A stretch of DNA of 64,000 nt, from assembly GCF_017872975.1 (NCBI RefSeq), contig NZ_JAGGJP010000001.1:412346-476345 (forward strand). The letters are read 5' to 3'. This document shows positions 36,890-46,798 of the stretch, one piece after another. The position numbers and the translations under genes were made by a program. This stretch comes from Rubellimicrobium aerolatum. Lineage in GTDB: Bacteria > Pseudomonadota > Alphaproteobacteria > Rhodobacterales > Rhodobacteraceae. The notes below the pieces were generated by a model. It was not told where the DNA came from. It did not search any database and worked only from the letters and a program-made list of their open reading frames with translations. Every line of letters starts with the position of its first letter. The first letter of the stretch is position 1.

Positions 36890-37825
36890 CTACGCGGGAT
36901 CGCCGACCCGCATGATTTCCCACTCTAAGCTCACCCCGGCGTGATCGTAAACCGCTTTCCGCACCGCTTCGCCCAAGGATTCAAGGTCCGCCGCCGTGGC
37001 CCCGCCCGCGTTGGTCAGGAAGTTGGCATGGAGCGGGTTCATCACCGCCCCGCCCCGCCGCGCGCCGCGCATTCCGGCGTCGTCAATCAGCTTCCACGCC
37101 TTCAACTCATGCGTGTCGTCGGCCCGCCCGGTGCTGGAGAACCCCGACGGGTTGCGGAAGGTCGATCCCGCCGTGCGGTCCTTCGTCGGCTGGGTCGCGT
37201 CGCGCTTCGCGACCTGCGCCTCCATCCGCGCGGCCAGAGCAGCGGGGTCGCCCTCCGGCGCCTCGAACACCGCCTCGACGATCACCGCCCCCTCGGGCAG
37301 CGCGCTCGACCGATAGGCCAGCCCCAGCTCCGCCGCCGGGATCGTGACCACCCGCCCGTCGCGCAGCACCAAAGTCACCTCCGCCAGCACGTCCGCGACA
37401 TACGCGCCGTAGCACCCGGCGTTCATCCGCACCGCGCCGCCAACCGTGCCGGGGATGGTCCGCAGGAAGGTCAGGTCCCGCCCAGCCTCCGCCGCCCTGC
37501 GCGCCACGTGGGCATCCAGCGCCGCCGCCCCCGTCCGCACCCGCGATCCCTCCACGGCGATCCCGTTGAACCCGCGCCCGAGCCGGATCACCGCCCCCCG
37601 CACGCCGCCGTCCCGCACGATCAGGTTCGACCCCACGCCCATCGGGAACACCGGCACGTCCAAGGGCAGCGCCGCCAGGAAGGCGCTCAGGTCCGCCACG
37701 TCCGCCGGCTGCACCAGCGCCTCCGCCGGCCCGCCCACCCGCAGCCAGGTCAGGTCGGCCAGCGGACGCCCCTCGGTCAGCGTCCCGCGCAGCGGCGGCC
37801 AGTCCGTCACGGTGAGGTCCCTCAT
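36890..37825 (-). CDS. murB: UDP-N-acetylenolpyruvoylglucosamine reductase
   Basis: A 311-residue FAD enzyme that reduces enolpyruvyl-UDP-GlcNAc to UDP-MurNAc. The FAD site is [18 protein letters not shown] and [19 protein letters not shown]. The catalytic Ser lies in [11 protein letters not shown] and the acid Glu in [13 protein letters not shown] 37825 overlaps the DUF2484 stop as ATGA. Confidence 0.95.
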   Translation of the reverse strand: MRDLTVTDWPPLRGTLTEGRPLADLTWLRVGGPAEALVQPADVADLSAFLAALPLDVPVFPMGVGSNLIVRDGGVRGAVIRLGRGFNGIAVEGSRVRTGAAALDAHVARRAAEAGRDLTFLRTIPGTVGGAVRMNAGCYGAYVADVLAEVTLVLRDGRVVTIPAAELGLAYRSSALPEGAVIVEAVFEAPEGDPAALAARMEAQVAKRDATQPTKDRTAGSTFRNPSGFSSTGRADDTHELKAWKLIDDAGMRGARRGGAVMNPLHANFLTNAGGATAADLESLGEAVRKAVYDHAGVSLEWEIMRVGDPA

Positions 37826-38079
37826 TCCGCCGGGTTCCGCTGCGGAGGCCGCGCCCGCCGCAGCAGCGGCAGCACCGGCCAGCGCAGCACCGCCGCGCCC
37901 ACCGCCAGCGTCGCCACGCCCGTCACCGGTCCGTGCTCCAGCGTCACCCAGCCCAGCAGCGGCACGCCCACCGCCACCAGCAGCGCGTCCGCCATCCACT
38001 GCCCCTGCCGCGTCGGCAGCAGCGCCGCGCAGTTCGCCATCACCACCCACATCCCCGCCAGCAGGAGCGCGAGGCTCAT
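37822..38079 (-). CDS. DUF2484 small membrane protein
   Basis: 85 residues with two or three hydrophobic helices ([57 protein letters not shown]) and a basic C-terminus. This DUF2484 protein sits between murC and murB in Rhodobacterales. Its stop overlaps the murB start, and 37 bp separate it from murC. A role in envelope growth is plausible from position only. Confidence 0.8.
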   Translation of the reverse strand: MSLALLLAGMWVVMANCAALLPTRQGQWMADALLVAVGVPLLGWVTLEHGPVTGVATLAVGAAVLRWPVLPLLRRARPPQRNPAE

Positions 38080-38116
38080 CGCGCCCTCCCCGGAACGGCG
38101 TGGCCATCCCCGCCCA

Positions 38117-39523
38117 TCACGCTGCCTCGCCGCGCAGCCGCGCCGGCAGCCCGTTTGCCCAGGCGCTGATGTTGCCCGCGCCCAGGCAGACCACGATATC
38201 TCCCGGCCGCGCCTGCTCCCGGACCAGCCGGGCGAGGTCCTCCTCGCCCGTCACCGCCCGCGCGTGCCGGTGCCCGTGCCGGATCAGCCCCGACACGAGG
38301 TCGTCGCGCGACGCGCCGGGGATCGGTGCCTCGCCGGCCGCGTAGACCTCGGCGATGCCCACCACGTCGGCCTCGTTGAAGCAGGTGCAGAACTCCTCGA
38401 ACAGGCTCGACAGCCGCGAGTAGCGGTGCGGCTGATGCACCGCGATCACCCGGCCCTTGCTCGCCTGCCGCGCCGCCTTCAGCACCGCCGCGATCTCCAC
38501 CGGATGATGCCCGTAGTCGTCGATCACCGTGACTCCGTCCACCTCGCCGACCTTGGTGAACCGCCGGTTCACCCCCGCGAAGCCCGCCAGCGCCGCCCGG
38601 ATCTCGTCCTTGCCCATCCCGAGGTGCCGCGCCACCGCGATAGCCGCCAGCGCGTTGCTCACGTTGTGATCCCCCGGCATCGGCAGGGTCATCCCGTCGA
38701 TGCGGTCGTCCTCGGCCTGGAGGATCACGTCGAACCGCGCCACCCCGTCCTCATAGGTCGGCCGCGTCGCCCGCACGTCGGCCTGCGCGTTGAACCCGAA
38801 GGTCCGCACCCGCCGGTCCGTCACCCGCCCCACCAGCGCCTGCACCTCCGGGTGGTCCGTGCAGCAGACCGCCAGCCCATAGAACGGGATGTTCGACACG
38901 AAATCGTAGAACCCCTTCCGCAGCGCCTCGATCGTCCCCCAGTGCTCCATGTGCTCGGGGTCGATGTTGGTCACGATGGCGATGGTCGCCGGCAGGCGGT
39001 TGAAGGTCCCGTCGCTCTCGTCGGCCTCCACCACCATCCACTCGCCCTGCCCGATCCGGGCGTTCGAGCCATAACGGTGGATGATCCCCCCGTTCACCAC
39101 CGTCGGATCGAGTCCCCCCGCATCCAGCAGCGTCGCCACCATGGTCGTCGTGGTCGTCTTCCCATGCGTCCCGGCGATGGCGACGTTCGACTTCAGCCGC
39201 ATCAGCTCGGCCAGCATTTCCGCCCGCCGCACCACGGGCAGGCCCTTCAGCCGCGCCTCGTCCAGCTCCGGGTTCCCCGTCTTGATGGCGGACGAGATCA
39301 CCACGACCTCCGCCCCCTCCAGGTTCTCGGCCCGCTGCCCGATCCGAACCGTGGCCCCCAGCCGCGCCAGCCGCCGCGTGATGTCGCTCTCGCGCGAATC
39401 GGACCCCTGGACCGTGTAGCCCATGGTCAGCAGCACCTCGGCGATGCCCGACATCCCGATTCCGCCGATGCCGACGAAGTGGATCGGCCCCACGTCCAGG
39501 GGCAGCTTCGTGGGCCGCGGCAT
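38117..39523 (-). CDS. murC: UDP-N-acetylmuramate--L-alanine ligase
   Basis: A 468-residue Mur ligase adding L-Ala to UDP-MurNAc. [18 protein letters not shown] is the UDP-binding loop, [12 protein letters not shown] the ATP loop, [11 protein letters not shown] and [11 protein letters not shown] the central-domain motifs, and DYGHHPVEI the C-terminal motif. ATG 39523 is chosen (GGAGG 7 nt upstream; family N-terminus [14 protein letters not shown]). An ATG at 39541 overlaps the murG stop and also has a GGAGG, so a six-residue longer form is possible. Confidence 0.95.
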   Translation of the reverse strand: MPRPTKLPLDVGPIHFVGIGGIGMSGIAEVLLTMGYTVQGSDSRESDITRRLARLGATVRIGQRAENLEGAEVVVISSAIKTGNPELDEARLKGLPVVRRAEMLAELMRLKSNVAIAGTHGKTTTTTMVATLLDAGGLDPTVVNGGIIHRYGSNARIGQGEWMVVEADESDGTFNRLPATIAIVTNIDPEHMEHWGTIEALRKGFYDFVSNIPFYGLAVCCTDHPEVQALVGRVTDRRVRTFGFNAQADVRATRPTYEDGVARFDVILQAEDDRIDGMTLPMPGDHNVSNALAAIAVARHLGMGKDEIRAALAGFAGVNRRFTKVGEVDGVTVIDDYGHHPVEIAAVLKAARQASKGRVIAVHQPHRYSRLSSLFEEFCTCFNEADVVGIAEVYAAGEAPIPGASRDDLVSGLIRHGHRHARAVTGEEDLARLVREQARPGDIVVCLGAGNISAWANGLPARLRGEAA

Positions 39524-39540
39524 CGCATATCCTCCGTCCA

Positions 39541-40644
39541 TCAGGTGCGGCCCTCCTTCTTGCCGTCGATCAGGTCGTCCACAAGGTCCGCCAGCCGCTC
39601 CGCGGCGTCCGGCCGCGCATGGGCCAGCGCCGCCCGCGCCATGGCCAGCGCGCGAGGGGCGTCCGTCAGGATCGCCCCCACGCGCGCCGCCAGCCCCTCG
39701 GGCGTCAGCCGCGCCTCCGCCACCACCTCGGCCGCCCCCACCGCCTCCAGCCCCTTCGCGTTGGCCGTCTGATGGTCCTCGGCGGCGGCGGCGAAGGGAA
39801 TGAGGATCGCCGGCCGCCCGATCACTGTCAGGTCGGCGAGCGTCGAGGCCCCCGCCCGCGCGATCACCAGTTGCGCCAGCGTCATCCGGCGCGGGATGTC
39901 GTCGAAGAAGGTGCGGACCTCGGCCTCGATGGCCTCGTCGCGGTAGAACCGCTCGACCCGCTCCACGTCCTCCTCGCGCGCCTGCTGGCTCACCCGCAGC
40001 CGGGCGCGGACCTCCATCGGCAGCGCGGCGAGCGCCGGCGGCACCACGTCCGACAGGATGCGCGCGCCCTGGCTGCCGCCGATCACCAGGATCTCCAGCG
40101 GATACTCCCCCGGCGCGATGTAGCTCGCCCCGGCCTTCTCCAGCACCGCCCGCCGCACCGGGTTGCCGATATGGACCCCCCGCGCGCCCTTGGGCAGCGC
40201 CGTGGGCCAGGTCCCGCAGGCCACCAGCCCCACGCGCGGCGCGAAGACCCGGTTCACCCGCCCCAGCACGCCGTTCTGCTCGTGGATCAGGCGCGGCACC
40301 CGCAACGCGCCCGCCGCCACCAGCGCCGGGATCGACGGGTAGCCCCCGAACCCCACCACCGCCGCCGGCCGGTCCAGCGCCATCCGCGCGACGCTCGCCG
40401 CGATCCCGCCGCCGACCCGCAGCGGCACCACCGCCTTCGCCGCCGCCCCGCCCCGCGCGGGCGTGGCGCTCGCCACCACCTCGCGCGCCACCTCCGCCGG
40501 GAAGCCCCCGGCATAGCGCGCGCCACGTGCGTCCGTGCTCAGCGTCACGCGCCAGCCGCGCGCCAGCATCGTCTCGGCCAGGGCCTGCGCAGGGAACATG
40601 TGCCCCCCCGTGCCCCCCGCCGCGATGACGACGCGGCGGCTCAC
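39541..40644 (-). CDS. murG: UDP-GlcNAc--lipid I N-acetylglucosaminyl transferase
   Basis: A 367-residue GT-B glycosyltransferase that converts lipid I to lipid II at the inner membrane face. [17 protein letters not shown] is the first glycine loop, [15 protein letters not shown] a conserved acceptor-side motif, [15 protein letters not shown] and [19 protein letters not shown] the donor side. GTG 40644 overlaps the ftsW stop as GTGA, which fixes the start. Confidence 0.95.
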   Translation of the reverse strand: MSRRVVIAAGGTGGHMFPAQALAETMLARGWRVTLSTDARGARYAGGFPAEVAREVVASATPARGGAAAKAVVPLRVGGGIAASVARMALDRPAAVVGFGGYPSIPALVAAGALRVPRLIHEQNGVLGRVNRVFAPRVGLVACGTWPTALPKGARGVHIGNPVRRAVLEKAGASYIAPGEYPLEILVIGGSQGARILSDVVPPALAALPMEVRARLRVSQQAREEDVERVERFYRDEAIEAEVRTFFDDIPRRMTLAQLVIARAGASTLADLTVIGRPAILIPFAAAAEDHQTANAKGLEAVGAAEVVAEARLTPEGLAARVGAILTDAPRALAMARAALAHARPDAAERLADLVDDLIDGKKEGRT

Positions 40645-41807
40645 CCGCGCTCCCTCCGCAGCACGTCGCCCATCGCCCCCTGCGGCCGGCTCCGCGTCAT
40701 CGCCAGCAGCATCCCCACCGCGATGCCCCCCGCGATCAGCGACGACCCGCCATAGCTCACGAACGGGAGCGTCATCCCCTTGGCCGGCAGCAGCCGCACC
40801 GCCACCCCCATGTTGATCATCGCCTGCACCCCGAAGGAGCAGGCCAGCCCCGTCCCCGCCAGCCGGATGAACATGTCCCGCTCCCGCGTCAGCCGCAGCA
40901 GCGACCCCACGACGATGAAGGCATAAAGCGTGATGACGGCCAGCACGAGCACCAGCCCGTATTCCTCGGCCGCCACGGCGATGATGAAGTCGGTGTGCGC
41001 GTCGGGCAGCGACCACTTCACCTCGCCCTCGCCCACGCCCACGCCGAAGAACCCGCCCTCCATGATGGCGTTGGTGGCATAGCCGAGCTGGGTGCGCGGA
41101 TCGACCTCCGGGCTCAGGAAGCCGTTGATGCGGCGGGCGAAGTGCTCCGAATGCTCGTAGGCCACGGTCCCCGTGAAGCCCACCACCCCCACGAGGCCCA
41201 GGAGCAGCGCCATCGGCGCGCCCGCCACGAAGTACATCACCGCCCAGGAGAACAGGATCAGCGCCGCCTGCCCGAAGTCGGGCTGGAGCGCCAGAGTCAG
41301 CACGATCGCGCCCATCAGCCCGAAGGACCAGAGCTTCCCCGGCGGCCCGTCCCGCTCCATCGAGGCGGCGAGCAGCCAGGCCGACAGCACCACGAATCCG
41401 GGCTTGAGGAATTCCGACGGCTGGAAGCTGGCGAAGCCCAGCGAATACCAGCGCACCGCGCCCTTGCCGAAATCCGTCCCCAGGAACGGCAGCCCCATCA
41501 GCGCCACGAGGCTGAGCCCGAAGCCGATCACCGCGAGCCTTCGCACCTGCACGGGAGGCAGCATCGACACCAGCAGCATCACCACGATGGCGAGGCCGCC
41601 GAACAGCGCCTGCCGCTCGACGTAGTGGAAGGCGGGCAGCCCGTTACGGGAGGCCAGCGGCGGCGAGGCGGCCAGCCCGAGCAGCAGGCCGATCGCGAAG
41701 AGCGCGAGGATGCAGGACATCGTCCACTTGTCGATCGTCCGCCACCAACGCGGAAGGACCGGGTCGCCGGCCTTCACCGGGACCAGCCCATGAACCATTT
41801 CCGTCAT
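40641..41807 (-). CDS. ftsW: Lipid II polymerase FtsW (SEDS family)
   Basis: A 388-residue polytopic SEDS protein that polymerises septal peptidoglycan with FtsI. About ten transmembrane segments are seen. Conserved motifs include [32 protein letters not shown] (with the key Asp), [18 protein letters not shown] and [15 protein letters not shown]. In most dcw clusters it follows murD directly; here about 5 kb of unrelated sequence separates them, so it needs its own promoter or long read-through. Confidence 0.95.
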   Translation of the reverse strand: MTEMVHGLVPVKAGDPVLPRWWRTIDKWTMSCILALFAIGLLLGLAASPPLASRNGLPAFHYVERQALFGGLAIVVMLLVSMLPPVQVRRLAVIGFGLSLVALMGLPFLGTDFGKGAVRWYSLGFASFQPSEFLKPGFVVLSAWLLAASMERDGPPGKLWSFGLMGAIVLTLALQPDFGQAALILFSWAVMYFVAGAPMALLLGLVGVVGFTGTVAYEHSEHFARRINGFLSPEVDPRTQLGYATNAIMEGGFFGVGVGEGEVKWSLPDAHTDFIIAVAAEEYGLVLVLAVITLYAFIVVGSLLRLTRERDMFIRLAGTGLACSFGVQAMINMGVAVRLLPAKGMTLPFVSYGGSSLIAGGIAVGMLLAMTRSRPQGAMGDVLRRERG

Positions 41808-41981
41808 GGAGCACCGCCATCTGCCTCGTCCAGCGCCCGGTTTTCCCAGGGTCTAGGGGTCAGGATACCGGATCGCGCCCCTTCACGCTAGGCGGAAAAC
41901 GGCCCGCCCCCTCGCGCCCTGAAACACAAGGACGACCGCCTTCCTCGCGCCCGACGCCTCACCCCAACTCGCTCCCATCGC

Positions 41982-42042
41982 AGGGCGCGCGTCAGCGCAC
42001 CATGGCCCCCCCCGCCCGACCCGGTGCGCTGACGCGCACCCT
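41982..42042. repeat. REP-like inverted repeat
   Basis: Arms 41982-42001 and 42023-42042 pair at 19 of 20 positions around a 21-nt centre. Each arm also folds on itself (GGTGCG/CGCACC). The outer (G)TAGGGTGCG resembles the GTAGGGCGGGC arm of the repeat at 61144-61200. Confidence 0.75.
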
Positions 42043-42065
42043 ACGCCGCCCTTCCGTCCCTGCCT

Positions 42066-42085
42066 CTCAACTTGGCCCAAATACG
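42066..42085 (-). repeat. Solo copy of the TATTTGG extragenic motif
   Basis: TCAACTTGGCCCAAATACGC is the exact reverse complement of the left arm of the 29696-29748 repeat. Unlike the other copies it does not follow a gene end, so it may mark a lost gene or rearrangement. Confidence 0.7.
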
Positions 42086-42229
42086 CACATCCTCTCTCAC
42101 CGCCGCGCGCCGGCCACCCATCCAAGCCCCGCCCCGTCCACCCCCATCGGGTGAGGTTCCACCCCAGCACGCCCCCGCGACACCCGGCCCCGCTTGCGTC
42201 CGCCCGCGCGCCCGCGCATCTGCGCCCCC

Positions 42230-43396
42230 ATGGACATCGACACCCTCATCCTCGGCGCCGGCGCGGCCGGCCTCTTCTGCGCGGGCCTCGGCCCGCCCGG
42301 CGCGCTCGTGCTCGACCACGCGAACCGCCCGGCCGAGAAGGTCCGCATCTCCGGCGGCGGCCGCTGCAACTTCACCAACCTGCACACCCGCCCCGAGGCC
42401 TTCCTGTCCGCGAACCCCCACTTCGCGAAATCCGCGCTGGCCTCCTACACCGCCCAGGACTTCCTCGCGCTGGTCCAGTCCCACCGCATCCCCTGGCACG
42501 AGAAGACCCTGGGCCAGCTCTTCTGTGACCGCTCCTCCAAGGACATCGTGAACCTGCTCCTGGCCGAGGCCACCCGCGCCGGGGCCGAGGTCCGCCTCTC
42601 CACCCCCATCCACGAGGTCGGCCACGACGGCGCGCGCTTCACCGTGGCGACCGACCGCGAGACCATCCGCGCCCGCCGCCTCGTCGTCGCCACGGGCGGC
42701 AAGTCGATCCCCAGGATGGGCGCGACCGGCCTCGCCTACCGCGTCGCCGCCCGCTTCGGCCTCCCCGTGACCGAGACCCGCCCCGCCCTCGTCCCCTTCA
42801 CCTTCGGCGAGGGCCGATTCGCCGACCTCGCCGGCATCTCCGTCCCCGTCGCCGCCCGCGCGCGCGGCCCCGCCTTCGAGGAGGCGCTCCTGTTCACCCA
42901 TCGCGGCCTTTCCGGGCCCGCCATGCTCCAGGCCTCCTCCTACTGGCGCGAGGGCGAGGAGCTGTCCGTCGCCCTCGCGCCCGGCACCGACTGGGCCGCC
43001 GCCCTCCGCGCCGCCCGCAGGGCCTCCCCGAAGCAGGCCCTCAAGACCTTCCTGGCGTCCCGGCTCCCCGCCGCCCTGGCCTCCCATCTGTCGGCCGAGC
43101 TGGACCTCGCCGGCCCCCTCGCCACCCTCTCCGAGCCCCGCATCGCCGCCCTCGCGAGAACCCTCTCCGACTGGCGGCTCCGCCCCACGGGGACCGAGGG
43201 CTACCGCACCGCCGAGGTCACGCTGGGCGGCATCGACACGACGGCGCTCCACTCGAAGACCATGGAGGCCAAGGCCGTCCCCGGCCTCTTCTTCATCGGC
43301 GAATGCGTGGACGTGACCGGCTGGCTCGGCGGCTACAACTTCCAATGGGCCTGGTCCTCCGCCGCCGCCTGCGCCCGCGCGCTTCACGACGCCTGA
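42230..43396 (+). CDS. HI0933/YhiN-type FAD-dependent flavoprotein
   Basis: 388 residues with a Rossmann FAD motif at the N-terminus (LILGAGAAGLFCAGL). The family signature is VRISGGGRCNFTN, followed by LVVATGGKSIPRMG and the C-terminal FAD motif FFIGECVDVTGWLGGYNFQ. Members are oxidoreductases of unknown substrate. ATG 42230 starts the family N-terminus. It lies in the insert that splits murD from ftsW, on the opposite strand to the dcw genes. Confidence 0.88.
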   Translation: MDIDTLILGAGAAGLFCAGLGPPGALVLDHANRPAEKVRISGGGRCNFTNLHTRPEAFLSANPHFAKSALASYTAQDFLALVQSHRIPWHEKTLGQLFCDRSSKDIVNLLLAEATRAGAEVRLSTPIHEVGHDGARFTVATDRETIRARRLVVATGGKSIPRMGATGLAYRVAARFGLPVTETRPALVPFTFGEGRFADLAGISVPVAARARGPAFEEALLFTHRGLSGPAMLQASSYWREGEELSVALAPGTDWAAALRAARRASPKQALKTFLASRLPAALASHLSAELDLAGPLATLSEPRIAALARTLSDWRLRPTGTEGYRTAEVTLGGIDTTALHSKTMEAKAVPGLFFIGECVDVTGWLGGYNFQWAWSSAAACARALHDA

Positions 43397-43503
43397 GCCC
43401 TCCCGCCCTGCGCCCGCCGCATGGCCCGGCCACTTGCCCCCCGCCGCCCATGTCCCTAGGTCTGGCGGCCCGGACATGCCGTGCGACAACCCAAGGACCG
43501 ACG

Positions 43504-44649
43504 ATGAGCCCCCTCTTCTCCCCCGCGACCTTCCGCGCGCTGACCCTCAAGAACCGCCTCGTCGTCGCGCCGATGTGCCAGTATTCGGCCAAGGCCGGCC
43601 TCGCCTCGGACTACCACTTCGCCCACTACGCCCGCTTCGGCCTGGGCGGCTTCGGCGCCGTGATCGTCGAGGCCACCGCCGTCGCCCCCGAGGGCCGCAT
43701 CTCCTACGGCGACCTCGGCCTCTGGTCCGACGACCAGATCGCCCCCCTCGCCCGCGTCACGGACTTCCTGCGCTCGCAAGGGTCGGCCTCCGGCATCCAG
43801 CTCGCCCACGCCGGCCGCAAGGCCTCCTCGCCGATCTGGTGGCGCGGCCGCTTCGACGAGACCGAGGCCGAGAAGCCCCTCGTCGGCTTCCAGACCTGGA
43901 CCCCCGTCGCGCCCTCGCCCGTCCCGCAGATCGAGGATTCGCCCGAATACCAGACCCCCCACGCCCTGACCCTGCCCGAGCTGGACGCCCTCCGCGACGC
44001 CTTCGCCGCCGCCGCCCGCCGCGCCGACCAGGCGGGCTTCGACCTCGTGGAGCTGCACTCGGCCCACGGCTACCTCCTGCACCAGTTCCTCTCGCCCGTC
44101 GCCAACCGGCGCACCGACGACTTCGGCGGCAGCCTCGAGAACCGGATGCGCTTCCCCCTGTCCGTCGCCCAGGCCGTCCGCGACGCCTGGCCCGCCGAGA
44201 AGCCCCTGTTCGTCCGCATCTCGGCCCAGGACGGCCTCGACGGCGGCTGGACGGTCGAGGACAGCGTCGCTTACGCCCGCGCCCTCAAGGACCTCGGCGC
44301 CGACCTCATCGACGTGTCCTCGGGCGGCTTCGCCGGCGGCCGGATCCCCGTCGGCCCCGGCTACCAGGTCCCCCTCGCCCGCCGCATCCGGCACGAGGGC
44401 GGCCTGCCCACCTGCGCCGTGGGCCTCCTGACCCGCCCCCGCCAGGCCGAGGAGGTGATCGAGGACGGCGACGCCGATCTCGTGGCGCTGGGCCGCATGG
44501 CGCTCGACGACCCCAACTGGCCGCTCCACGCCCGCCATGCGCTGGAGACGACCGAGGAGGCCTACGCCGCCTGGCCCCGCCAGTCCGGCTACGTCGTCCG
44601 CCACAAGGACCAGGCCCTGCGCGAGCGCGCCTACGCCGAGGCGGGCTGA
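43504..44649 (+). CDS. NADH:flavin oxidoreductase, Old Yellow Enzyme family (YqjM-like)
   Basis: A 381-residue TIM-barrel FMN ene-reductase. Signature motifs are LKNRLVVAPMCQYSA (with the YqjM-type active-site Cys), IQLAHAGRKAS, LVELHSAHGYLLHQFLSP (substrate-binding His pair), NRRTDDFGGSLENRMRFPL and VALGRMALDDPNWPL. It reduces activated C=C bonds with NAD(P)H. AAGGA lies upstream of ATG 43504. A palindromic extragenic element follows its stop by 11 bp. Confidence 0.92.
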   Translation: MSPLFSPATFRALTLKNRLVVAPMCQYSAKAGLASDYHFAHYARFGLGGFGAVIVEATAVAPEGRISYGDLGLWSDDQIAPLARVTDFLRSQGSASGIQLAHAGRKASSPIWWRGRFDETEAEKPLVGFQTWTPVAPSPVPQIEDSPEYQTPHALTLPELDALRDAFAAAARRADQAGFDLVELHSAHGYLLHQFLSPVANRRTDDFGGSLENRMRFPLSVAQAVRDAWPAEKPLFVRISAQDGLDGGWTVEDSVAYARALKDLGADLIDVSSGGFAGGRIPVGPGYQVPLARRIRHEGGLPTCAVGLLTRPRQAEEVIEDGDADLVALGRMALDDPNWPLHARHALETTEEAYAAWPRQSGYVVRHKDQALRERAYAEAG

Positions 44650-44660
44650 CGCCGCGCAAG

Positions 44661-44719
44661 GGGGGCGCTGCCCCCGTCCCCTTCGGGGACTCCCCCGGGA
44701 TATTTGGAGCCAAAGAAGG
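44661..44719 (+). repeat. Composite palindromic extragenic element, copy 1
   Basis: Three palindromes follow the Old Yellow Enzyme stop: GGGGGC-GCT-GCCCCC (44661-44675), GTCCCC-TTC-GGGGAC (44676-44690) and TTTGG-AG-CCAAA inside GGATATTTGGAGCCAAAG. Related copies lie at 46083-46143 and, on the minus strand, at 46744-46798. Likely transcript-end elements. Confidence 0.75.
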
Positions 44720-44775
44720 GCAGGAGCGCCGCGCTCCGGGCGCCGCCGTCCACTCAGGGACGCCTGCAAGGCGCC

Positions 44776-46008
44776 TCACCCCGCCTCCCGCTCCCCCGCC
44801 GCCAGCGCCAGCCCCTCGGCCACCGCCGTGAAGGCCGCCGTCTCCACCGGCTCGGCGCGCGGGAACAGATCCGCCAGCGCCGCCCGGACCGGCCGCAGCA
44901 GGCTCGACCCGCCGACATGGACGACGTGAGTCACCTCCTCGGGCGCCACCCCCGCCCGCGCCGCCGCCCGGCCCGCCCCCTCGGCGATCGCCCGCGCGAA
45001 GGCCCCGAGGTCCGACCCCAGCCGCTCCGCCGACAGCGCCGCGCCGAGCCCCCGCTCGACCACGCCGAGGTCGATCCGCCCGCCGCCGCCGTTGGCCGCG
45101 ATCTTTCCCGCCTCCACCGCGAAGGCGAGGTCGAAGCCCAGGCCCGCTTCCAGCACCGCGTGCAGCCGCCCGATCCGCTCCGGCGCCTCGGCGAGCCGCC
45201 GCCACCGCGCCGCCTCGCGCGCCATCTCGGGCACCTGCAGGAAGCCGATCCGCTCCCAGGTCGCCAGCTCGTGGAAGGGCGCGACCGGCACCTCGTGCAG
45301 CGCCCCGCCGATCTCGGCCCGCAGCCGCGTCCCCAGGCCCAGGAGCGGCATCGCATGGGCCAGGCTCAGCGCCCGGTCGGCGTCGGTGCCGCCCACCCGC
45401 AGGCCGCCGCTCGCCAGCACCGCCAAGCGGCCCCCCTCGGCGCGGAACACCGTGAAGTCCGAGGTGCCGCCGCCGATGTCCACCACGATCCCCAGCCCCT
45501 CCCGAAGGCCGCAGGCCCGCGCGGCGGCCTCGGGCTCGGTCATCCATTCGACCTCGGCGAACCCCGCGAGCCGGTAGGCCTCCCCAAGGTCCACCGCCGC
45601 CTGTGCGTCCCGCTCGGGCTCGGCATGGAAGACCACCGGCCGCCCGGCGAGCACGCCCGCCACCGGCCCGCCCAGCTCGGCCTCGGCCCGCGCCCGCACC
45701 CGGCCCAGCACCTCGGCCACCAAATCGACCAGCGTCATGCGGCGGCTCAGGAACTGCCGCGTCTCGCGCATCAGCGGCGTGCCCAGCACCCGCTTGACCG
45801 CGCGGAGGAACCGCCCCTCGCGCCCCGCGACCAGCGCCTCCACGGCCTCGGTGCCGAACAGCATCCGCCGGGTGCCCGCGTCAAGGAAGATCGCCGTCGG
45901 CACCGAGACGCGCCCCGGCTCCAGCTCGACCAGCCGGGGCCGCCCCCCGACCATCGCCGCCGCCGAGGTGTTCGACGTCCCGAAGTCCACGCCCAGCCAC
46001 CGCGCCAT
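44776..46008 (-). CDS. Hsp70-like ATPase (YegD type)
   Basis: 410 residues. The actin/Hsp70 ATPase fold is clear: phosphate 1 loop LGVDFGTSNTSAA, phosphate 2 loop IVVDIGGGTSDFTVF, adenosine motif HVVHVGGSSLLRPVRAAL. The protein ends soon after, so there is no Hsp70 substrate-binding domain or lid. YegD-like proteins have unknown clients. ATG 46008 has GGAGAGG upstream. It lies between two direct copies of a palindromic element within the insert in the dcw cluster. Confidence 0.85.
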   Translation of the reverse strand: MARWLGVDFGTSNTSAAAMVGGRPRLVELEPGRVSVPTAIFLDAGTRRMLFGTEAVEALVAGREGRFLRAVKRVLGTPLMRETRQFLSRRMTLVDLVAEVLGRVRARAEAELGGPVAGVLAGRPVVFHAEPERDAQAAVDLGEAYRLAGFAEVEWMTEPEAAARACGLREGLGIVVDIGGGTSDFTVFRAEGGRLAVLASGGLRVGGTDADRALSLAHAMPLLGLGTRLRAEIGGALHEVPVAPFHELATWERIGFLQVPEMAREAARWRRLAEAPERIGRLHAVLEAGLGFDLAFAVEAGKIAANGGGGRIDLGVVERGLGAALSAERLGSDLGAFARAIAEGAGRAAARAGVAPEEVTHVVHVGGSSLLRPVRAALADLFPRAEPVETAAFTAVAEGLALAAGEREAG

Positions 46009-46795
46009 GCCCACCTCTCCCTGCAAGGGCAGCGCGCCTACCCCGCGAGCCCACCGGGCGCAACCCCCGCGTCCACCGCCGAGGGGGGCTCTGTCCCCCG
46101 TCTCCTGCGGAGCCTCCCCCCGGGATACTTGGAGCCAAAGAAGGCCGGGCGCGCGGCGGCGCGGCGCGCGCCCGGTGCGGCCCCGTGCTGTCCCGCAGGG
46201 CGGGCCTCCGCCCGTCACGGCCGCGCCGGTGGAGCGGGCGGCGAGCGGACGGCCCGTCCCCCCGGCGTCCAGCCCTGCGCTGGGCCTCCGATCCGACTCG
46301 CCCCGCCCTCGCGCGCGTGGCACGGCGGGCGGGGGCGTTGCGCGAACTGCGGGCTGAGCGTTCGTTGCTGTCGGACGGCGTTAACGCCTGGCTGGCATTC
46401 TCTCCCCCGCACGACCCCACGCAAGCGGCCCCCGTCCGCACGGCCCGGCGCTCCCCAGGGGCGGAGACGCCGGCCCCGACGGCAGGGGGCGGAAAGGAGA
46501 GACAAGGACGAAGGGACGCCCATCCGCAAGGAGGGCACGGACACACGCGATGGGCCAGGAGCGGCCAGATACCCGGCCAGGGAGGCCGAGGCGCCCCACG
46601 GGCGTTCTCCCTCGATGCCACTGAGACCCAGCCCGCCCAATGGCGGCCGGTGCTCCCGCTCGCGCGCGCCCCTGGTCCCCGCGAGCCCGGGAGTGAACCC
46701 GGAGGCTTCGCGGGGATTTAGTCTGTCCGAGCCCCCCCTTCCTCCGGTCCCAAGCATCCCGGGGTGAAGCCCCGACGGGGCGAGGGGCAGAGCCC
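46009..46795. other. Long gene-free stretch upstream of the Hsp70-like gene
   Basis: 787 bp without a convincing coding frame. It is bounded by palindromic elements in opposite orientation (46083-46143 and 46744-46798). It also holds a perfect 12-bp palindrome GGCGTTAACGCC (46377-46388) and several purine-rich AAGGAG-like strings (about 46490-46535). It could be a decayed gene, an RNA gene or repeat debris; nothing more specific is seen. Confidence 0.5.
46083..46143 (+). repeat. Composite palindromic extragenic element, copy 2
   Basis: It has the same order as copy 1: a GGGGG...CCCCC palindrome, a CTCC-TGC-GGAG hairpin, then CCCGGGATACTTGGAGCCAAAG. The last part is identical to copy 1 except T to C in TATTTGG. 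Unlike copy 1, no plus-strand gene ends just before it. Confidence 0.7.
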
Positions 46796-46798
46796 CTA
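46744..46798 (-). repeat. Composite palindromic extragenic element, copy 3
   Basis: On the minus strand it begins at the murD stop codon: GGGGC-TCT-GCCCC, GCCCC-GTC-GGGGC, then CCCCGGGATGCTTGGGACC. It is more diverged than copies 1 and 2 but keeps their order and orientation relative to the preceding gene. Confidence 0.65.

Larger units (their letters stand above)
41808..42229. other. Gene-free stretch between ftsW and the flavoprotein gene
   Basis: This 422-bp divergent gap must hold a promoter for ftsW-murG-murC, but no clear consensus was found. It contains a REP-like inverted repeat (41982-42042) and one copy of the extragenic motif TCAACTTGGCCCAAATACGC (42066-42085). No convincing open frame is present. 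Confidence 0.6.
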
